The notes below the pieces were generated by a model. That model ran no database searches. It was not told where the DNA came from and saw nothing but the letters and a program-made list of their open reading frames with translations. Positions 58,259 to 64,000 of a DNA stretch of 64,000 nt are shown here, piece after piece; the stretch's first letter is position 1, and every line of letters starts with the position of its first letter. The translations under genes and the position numbers were made by a program. Where the stretch lies: positions 1,849,490 to 1,913,489 of the forward strand of contig NW_006917100.1 of the NCBI RefSeq assembly GCF_000516985.1. The letters run 5' to 3'. Origin of the DNA: Pestalotiopsis fici W106-1 (lineage: Eukaryota > Ascomycota > Sordariomycetes > Amphisphaeriales > Sporocadaceae).

Positions 58259-60181
58259 ATGCATTCCCATAGCATCACCATCATGGCTGAGAATGCCGAC
58301 AAGATCACTCCTGCGACACTGTACCCAAATCATGTTTCCTCCAGCAAGTTGACCAATGGTTTGTGCCATCAAACGGAACAGAATGGGACACAACTTCTGG
58401 GTAAGGAACCTTGGTGGAAAGCAGGCGTCTTTTACCAGGTATACCCGGCTTCCTTCATGGATAGCAACGGCGATGGTTGGGGAGACATACCTGGCCTGAT
58501 ATCAAAACTGGACTACTTGTCAGATCTGGGCGTGGACTGCGTGTGGCTCTCTCCAGTCTTTGACAGCCCCCAAGCGGATATGGGCTACGACGTGCGGGAC
58601 TATCAAGCAATATACGCGCCATACGGCACGGCGGAAGACGTGGATCGTCTGACCGAGGAATGCCATCGCCGGGGCATGAAGTTGATACTCGACCTCGTAG
58701 TCAATCATACAAGTGTCGAGCACGCGTGGTTCCAGGAATCCCGCTCCAGCAAGACGAGCCCGAAACGGGATTGGTATATATGGAAGCCGGCGCGATACAA
58801 TAGTCAGGGCGAGCGCATCCCGCCGACCAATTGGCGAGGATATTTTGCTTGTCCCACGTGGACTTGGGACGAGGAGACGCAGGAGTACTACCTGCACCTC
58901 TACGCCCCTGATCAGCCTGACCTGAACTGGGAAAACCCAGACTGTCGAGATGCCATCTACAAGGAGACGATGCGGTTCTGGCTGGATCGGGGTGTCGACG
59001 GCTTCCGTATCGACACTGTCAACAAGTACTCCAAGCGCACCGAGTACCAAGATGCGCCAGTGACGGATCCACGCTGGGAATCGCAGCCGGCACCAGAAAT
59101 GTGGTGCAATGGTCCCAGGATCCACGAGTTCATTCACGAGATGAACGAAAAGGCGCTGGCGCCATACCAGGCCGTGAGCGTGGGCGAGCTCTCCAACATG
59201 GCCGGGCCCGCCGACGTGCTGCCCTATGTCGGCGCGGCACGGCGCGAGCTCGACATGGTCTTTGAGTTTAGCATGATCCGGCTCGGCACGGGCGGCGGCT
59301 TTGGCCCCAAGTACATTTACCAGCCGTACACGCTGCCGACGCTCAAGCGGCACGTGGCGCGGTTCCAGACCTTCATCGAGGGCACCGACGGCTGGACGAC
59401 GGTGTTTTGCGAGAACCACGACAACGGGCGCGCCGTCTCGCGGTTCGGCGACAGCGGCAGCGGCGCCGAGCTGTGGCGGGCCAGCGCCCGGACCCTGGCG
59501 CTGTGGCAGGCGACGCTGACGGGGACCCTGTTCCTCTACCAGGGCCAGGAGATCGGCATGGTCAACATGCCCGCGGCCTGGGGCATTGAGGAGTACAAGG
59601 ACGTCGAGAGCCGCAACTTTTACGCCGACGCCTCGGCCAGCGGCGATCGGGACCGCGTCGACAAGACCATGCACGGCCTGCGCATCCTCGCCCGGGACCA
59701 CTCGAGGATCCCGTTCCAGTGGGACGGCGAGGCCCGGAATGCCGGCTTCAGCGACGCCGACGAGACTTGGATGCGGGTTCACGATGGGTACCGGGACATC
59801 AATGTGAAGAAACAGACCGGAGACCCAGCCAGCGTTTTGGAGTTTTGGAGGAGACTGCTAAAGATTAGAAAGAAGTATCCAGACGTCTTTGTCCACGGAG
59901 TATTTCGGTCTCTGCGGGATGAGGACTTGCAGAGGTATGTGTATGTCAAGGAGAGCAAGCTCGACGTAAATGGCAAGCCTGGCACCAAGCGACGGGCGTT
60001 GGTGGTCATGAATTGGTCCAAAGAGGTACAAGAGCCGGAAAATGTGAATGAGGTCTTGGGTTGCTCAGCGGAGAGTGCTCATTTCTTGGTGAGTACGACT
60101 GACGGGTGTCGAGAGAGGGCTCAACTTGATGCAGCATTGGAACCATGGGAGGGGAGGATTTATACAAACTTTCAGCCATAA
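58259..60181 (+). CDS. GH13 alpha-glucosidase (maltase type)
   Basis: Single exon, 640 aa. ATG codons at 58259 and 58283 are both possible starts and differ by eight residues. The GH13 barrel begins WWKAGVFYQVYPASFMDSNG. Conserved regions follow: DLVVNHTS, GVDGFRIDTVN with nucleophile Asp252, SVGELSN with acid/base Glu310, and FCENHDNGR with Asp388. LFLYQGQEIGMVN and the SRIPFQWDG segment come next. The residue after the nucleophile is Thr253. In yeast enzymes Thr here goes with maltase activity and Val with isomaltase. No signal peptide, so it is an intracellular enzyme that hydrolyses imported maltose, in keeping with the permease beside it. The GC-rich middle (59160-59780) has strong codon bias. 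Confidence 0.94.
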   Translation: MHSHSITIMAENADKITPATLYPNHVSSSKLTNGLCHQTEQNGTQLLGKEPWWKAGVFYQVYPASFMDSNGDGWGDIPGLISKLDYLSDLGVDCVWLSPVFDSPQADMGYDVRDYQAIYAPYGTAEDVDRLTEECHRRGMKLILDLVVNHTSVEHAWFQESRSSKTSPKRDWYIWKPARYNSQGERIPPTNWRGYFACPTWTWDEETQEYYLHLYAPDQPDLNWENPDCRDAIYKETMRFWLDRGVDGFRIDTVNKYSKRTEYQDAPVTDPRWESQPAPEMWCNGPRIHEFIHEMNEKALAPYQAVSVGELSNMAGPADVLPYVGAARRELDMVFEFSMIRLGTGGGFGPKYIYQPYTLPTLKRHVARFQTFIEGTDGWTTVFCENHDNGRAVSRFGDSGSGAELWRASARTLALWQATLTGTLFLYQGQEIGMVNMPAAWGIEEYKDVESRNFYADASASGDRDRVDKTMHGLRILARDHSRIPFQWDGEARNAGFSDADETWMRVHDGYRDINVKKQTGDPASVLEFWRRLLKIRKKYPDVFVHGVFRSLRDEDLQRYVYVKESKLDVNGKPGTKRRALVVMNWSKEVQEPENVNEVLGCSAESAHFLVSTTDGCRERAQLDAALEPWEGRIYTNFQP

Positions 60182-60688
60182 TTCATGTAATCAACAGCCT
60201 ATAATTGACTTTAAGTTCCATATTTTCCATCTTACGAATAGCCTGGTTAATTCATGGCAAATATGTATTCTCCAGTGGTACGTAGTCTCCTTTCTTACAC
60301 ATATTATTTGAGGATAAGTTTACGCACCCCAGCATCCTCATCCCAAGCGAATACCTAGTCCTCGCCTTCAATCAAGGGCAACGATAATGTCTGGTACATG
60401 TCGCAGACGAATCAATGGAGGACTGTTGATACATCATTGATTTTTTTATATCTCCATTTTTTGACTCCCCAAACGCCTGATATATTTGTATTTGTAGGAT
60501 TCTTCAAATACGTTGTAGATCAAAACATTTGTGTAATTTTCGATGCTTTGATCAAGCATTTACGGCTTGCTTGCTACTCATACATTTACGAAAAGAGACC
60601 AAGAGTTTCCATAACCAACGCTAAGAAATTACTACGGGACAGATCTTGAAAGTATTGTTAAGAGAACGTTGCTTGTTGAGCATGTGTC
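60182..60688. other. Intergenic region, convergent 3' ends
   Basis: AT-rich tail-to-tail spacer between the alpha-glucosidase and the secreted protein on the minus strand. No gene recognised. Confidence 0.5.
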
Positions 60689-61707
60689 TCAATTGTTGTT
60701 CGTAGCCTTGGTGGTCTTGGCAGCAGCAGAGGCCGCCGCCCGAGTAGCAGAAGTCTTGGTGTTGGACGAGGTAGCCGAGGCGTCATTTCCCGTGGCTGCT
60801 GCTCCTCCGGCTTTGGCACCCGAAGAGGCCGTGGCCTTGGCCGACGACGCCGAAGTGGCACTGTCAGATGAAGCGGAGGTTGTGCTGGCACTGGCGGCGT
60901 CGCCTGCTGCTGCGTCTCCTGCATCGGCAGGGGCGGCGGCAGTACTGGTTGGGGCACCAGTTATCTCAAGGCAGCCGGTAGGACGGCTCGCGGTTATGGT
61001 GGAAGAGCCGGCGGCGGCAAAGTACTTGTCAATGTTGGGGAGACTGTTTCGTCCATTTGAGTCAGTTACAGCTAGGACCTCGGGGCTACGGTGTGGACTT
61101 ACACATTCACACAACGGTTCTGGTTGATTGCATCTACGTCAGCCTGAGCTGTGTCAGGCCCGCCGTCAACCATTTTCTGAAGCGTATCAACCACCATCTG
61201 GAACGTTCCCTGCATGGCCAGTACATTATTGGCATCTTGCACGTCGGGCTGCTGGCCCATGGCGGCATCCAGAATCGTCTTGTGATTGAGCTCATCCTTC
61301 TCGGCATTGAGAGCAATGGTTGCCTGGCGGGTAAAGTCGTCGCCGGTGAGAGACGTGGCCGTGTCGAGAAAGTTGGTCACCTTGCCGGTATCATTCATCC
61401 ACGAAATGACGGCATTGGCGATCTGGGTATCGCTGACCATTTTCATGCCCATGGTCACGCCGTTGCTGTCCTCTGCAGGGACGGCGCTGGCCGTGGCCGA
61501 AGCAGTCGAGTTTTTGGCGGTCGAAGCGTCACCACCGGCGGCACCTCCAGCCGTTGCAGAGGAAGAAGCAGCCGCAGAAGCGACCGCAGAGGAGCTGGTC
61601 TTGGACACTGCTTTGCTCTGACTCTTGGAGCTGGTACCTGCAGGCACTGCGGCACCAAAGAGCGGCAGTGCCGCGACAATGATGGAGATTACATAGGCGG
61701 AACGCAT
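60689..61707 (-). CDS. Secreted Ala/Ser/Thr-rich protein with a helical domain, function unknown
   Basis: Two exons, 61707-61103 and 61043-60689, give 319 aa. The intron has GTAAGT...ACAG and phase 2. The start MRSAYVISIIVAALPLFGAA is a signal peptide. A low-complexity Ser/Ala stretch (residues about 25-80) precedes a folded region of roughly 140 residues. That region includes DTQIANAVISWMNDTGKVTN, FLDTATSLTGDDFTRQATIA, DAINQNRCVNV and NIDKYFAAAGSSTITASRP followed by TGC, with only two cysteines. A second long Ala/Ser/Thr-rich tail follows and ends TTKATNNN. No hydrophobic GPI-anchor tail is seen, so secretion or cell-wall association through the O-glycosylated tail is more likely. I recall similar domains in fungal hypothetical secreted proteins but no known activity. 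Confidence 0.8.
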
Positions 61708-63069
61708 ATTGACCAGCAAGTTTTTGAAATGTTGATGGTAAAAGCAATGACGAGAATTGGATTATTAGAGATAATTATGTTCAAGTCTGCCTTGCAAAGG
61801 GACTTGAAGAAAGAAAAGGAAAAGGGAACCCCCAGGTAGAGAAGGAAAGAATGAGTAATTTTTGTTCTTGCAAATGAGAGTAAGTCTGTCTGCACCGTCA
61901 AGGCGCCTAGATCAGGATGCGAGTTGGGGAGAAGGAAAGAAATCGCACGCATTCTCATCGTCTCACTTGAGCAAAAAAGAGACTACATATACCAGACGAA
62001 GTGAAGAGACGAGACCACTGCAAGAGGTCGAGTTCTGGGCTGTATAGTTGCTGATACTGCCAAGCTCAAGCGCTGAGCAGATCAGAAACGACTACCACCT
62101 TCTGCTGCAAGATGCCATGTGAACCAAATTGACCAACAAGGGTGATACTGGCACGAGAAGAGACGAGAGAATCTGGGGAATAGGACCATAACCTTGGGGT
62201 CAGGTGATCGCGGCATATAGAAGGCAGCCATGTACTATAGTGAGGCTCCCTCAGGGGATCATCTTGGCAAGCAAGCTCAACCATAATCATGTTAGTGAGC
62301 CCGGGCCGACAAAATGCATACGGCGTCGATCAGGGCAGCATTCAAGGTTAGGTTAGTTTGTAGCTATTCGGCCAATCGCAACTATTCCCAGGCCATCATG
62401 GACCCCGAATGCGGCAAGCGCCGATCTGAAACTGTAAAGCCGCACTGACTTTTGGGAGACCGATTGTCTTGGAGAAAGATCGAGCGTTTGAAACATACGG
62501 CAATTGACCAATCGTGTCCTTCTTTTCGTCCGTCGCCGCACGGTTCGCCAAGAAACCCCCCTTGTGGCACATCATCAGGCCAGACTCGAGTATTACAGCG
62601 CCAAGACCGCCTTGTAGGCCGGAGAGCCACCATCCGCTTCTAGGGGCCAAGAGACAATATCATTTTCTTCATCATCACATATGCCTCTCTCATGACTTTG
62701 CCTTCATTGAAAGCCCCCTTTGTTGGACGGCAACGCACGGGATGCCATCGGCACGGCCTCATGGGCGAAATATACGAGACGGATCCGGGGCCGGCTCATG
62801 CGATTGAGTCCGTGGTAGGCGCATAAGCAGGAGGAATCATAGTACCCATAGATGTTGCCAATGCAGACTTCTTAACTTCTTGTCTGCCCATATAGCCAAG
62901 ACGGTGAAGAAGCCACTCGGGCTCGTTCTGGTTGTCTTCATTCCCTGATTGATTGCAGGGCAGGCCTGGGCCGTTACATTCTCTTTCTCTCCATCGTCTG
63001 TCATTACAACGTCTCTCCTTTTCCTACAGCCCCGGTGGTTGATACAAAAAACTTCCTCCTAATAACATA
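61708..63069. other. Divergent intergenic region between two secreted-protein genes
   Basis: No gene recognised. Overlapping frames near 62352-62650 are open on both strands but look unlike protein. CT-rich sequence at 62985-63040 probably marks the transcription start of the right-hand gene. Confidence 0.45.
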
Positions 63070-64000
63070 ATGGCTTTCTCATCGATATGCGTGTCAATTC
63101 TTGTGCTGGGCGGTAAGCTTGTCATGCTGGTAGCAGCCCAGCAAGATCAACAAGTTCAGTTCAATCAAGTCATTAATCTTAATGGCGACGTGAGTATATA
63201 TCATCCGCGAACGAGGCAGTCAAATACGTACTCACTCATGATTTAGATGCAACTGAACCGCCTCATCTTCCCCGACAACTCAAAGATTGAGACCTTTTCT
63301 CAATCGCAAAAACAAATCATTGTCAACCAAAACCCAAACCCGCTTTCGGCTAATCATGTCGTTGGGTCCTCTGGTCAACCGTTTGTCCAGTTGTCTCAAA
63401 ACTCCATGACCATTCAGACAAATAAGGCAACCGACTTGGTTGGTGGTCAGGTTGAGATGTCGATTGACCCCAACATCCTCCAACAAGCTGGTGTCAGCCC
63501 CGACAATACTTTTGTTGCTCAACTTTCACCTGACCGGCAAGCTTGGATCATCATGGAAGGCGTCAAGAGTGTCAACACGTGAGTACCACTCTCAGGAGCC
63601 TGTGTCTTTGTGGCACAACCTCCCTTCACAAATCAAGTGGACTAACAATGATTCAGCACGGACAATACAGTGCGAATGATCAAGATGACGAGTCTCGATG
63701 GAGAATACATGGCCGTCGGACGGCAGACCATCGAGACCAGCAATGTCTTGACTACATTCAACCAGAACCAACAGGTCCAGATCTCTGGTTCTGGCATTCA
63801 AGAGGTTGAGTTCACCGACGGTTTCCGCATGTCTGTCAGAGCTAGCCAGCCAATGACACTCAAGACCGACGTCGTCAACGGTGTCAGTTCGAGTATGACC
63901 ACCGGCGGTATCATGCCTGTCAGTGAGTAAAACGGCCGTCCCTCTGAGTACTATTTTCGTAAGCTTACTCGACCACAGACAACTTCCGTTACAAGGTTAC
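63070..64000 (+). CDS. Secreted protein of unknown function, 3' end outside window
   Basis: Exons seen: 63070-63189, 63247-63578, 63657-63922 and 63979 onward, cut by the window edge. Phases 0, 2 and 1 join correctly. The start MAFSSICVSILVLGGKLVML and the following VAAQQD form a probable signal peptide with cleavage near AAQQ. The mature part is rich in Asn, Gln, Ser and Thr, with alternating polar and hydrophobic residues typical of beta structure: VQFNQVINLNGDMQLNRLIF, QVEMSIDPNILQQAGVSPDN, AWIIMEGVKSVN and VQISGSGIQEVEF. No cysteine occurs after the signal peptide in the visible part. No family recognised. A cell-wall or adhesion-like surface protein is one possibility, without direct support. 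Confidence 0.75.

Noticed and set aside
58520..59782. 420-codon antisense frame over the alpha-glucosidase
   Set aside because: It is caused by GC-rich codon bias in the GH13 gene. The antisense peptide has no family features.

Overview
The window is nuclear DNA of a filamentous ascomycete (Pezizomycotina, most likely a Sordariomycete and possibly Hypocreales). The evidence is short 50-100 nt introns with GTRNGT donors and CTRAC branch sites, CT-rich leaders, and recognisable fungal genes: DBP7, TRS85, medusa/acon-3/REN1, BOS1, MIA40, a sedolisin, Zn2Cys6 and HET-domain proteins. The species cannot be fixed from the sequence alone. I see no rRNA, tRNA, CRISPR array or intact transposon.

Layout. 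1-16.9 kb holds ordinary genes: a coiled-coil protein (-), the DEAD-box helicase DBP7 (+), a secreted six-exon S53 peptidase (-), the TRAPP subunit TRS85 (+), a mini-catalase (+) and an SDR oxidoreductase (+). 16.9-31 kb is a gene desert with simple repeats and recurrent CCTAGGTA/TACCTACC motifs. It ends in the leader and coding region of a medusa-type developmental regulator (32.2-34.6 kb). I model that gene with four coding exons, two leader introns and two overlapping upstream ORFs. 34.6-39.4 kb is again non-coding, apart from a decayed HET-domain pseudogene.

39.4-52.1 kb is gene-dense: an isocitrate lyase/PEP mutase family enzyme resembling oxaloacetate hydrolase (-), a DUF1275 membrane protein (+), an MFS exporter (-), the SNARE BOS1 (+), thiamine pyrophosphokinase (-) and MIA40 (+).

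52.6-60.2 kb looks like a maltose-utilisation (MAL-type) cluster: a Zn2Cys6 regulator (+), a maltose/sugar permease (-) and a GH13 alpha-glucosidase (+) whose residue after the nucleophile is Thr, as in maltases. The permease and glucosidase are divergent across a 1.8 kb interval that holds an AmyR-like CGGAAATTT site and CreA-type sites. The window closes with two secreted proteins of unknown function, the last cut by the right edge.

Exon boundaries were worked out by hand from splice signals and reading phase. Every multi-exon model listed as complete closes in frame. RNA data were not available.
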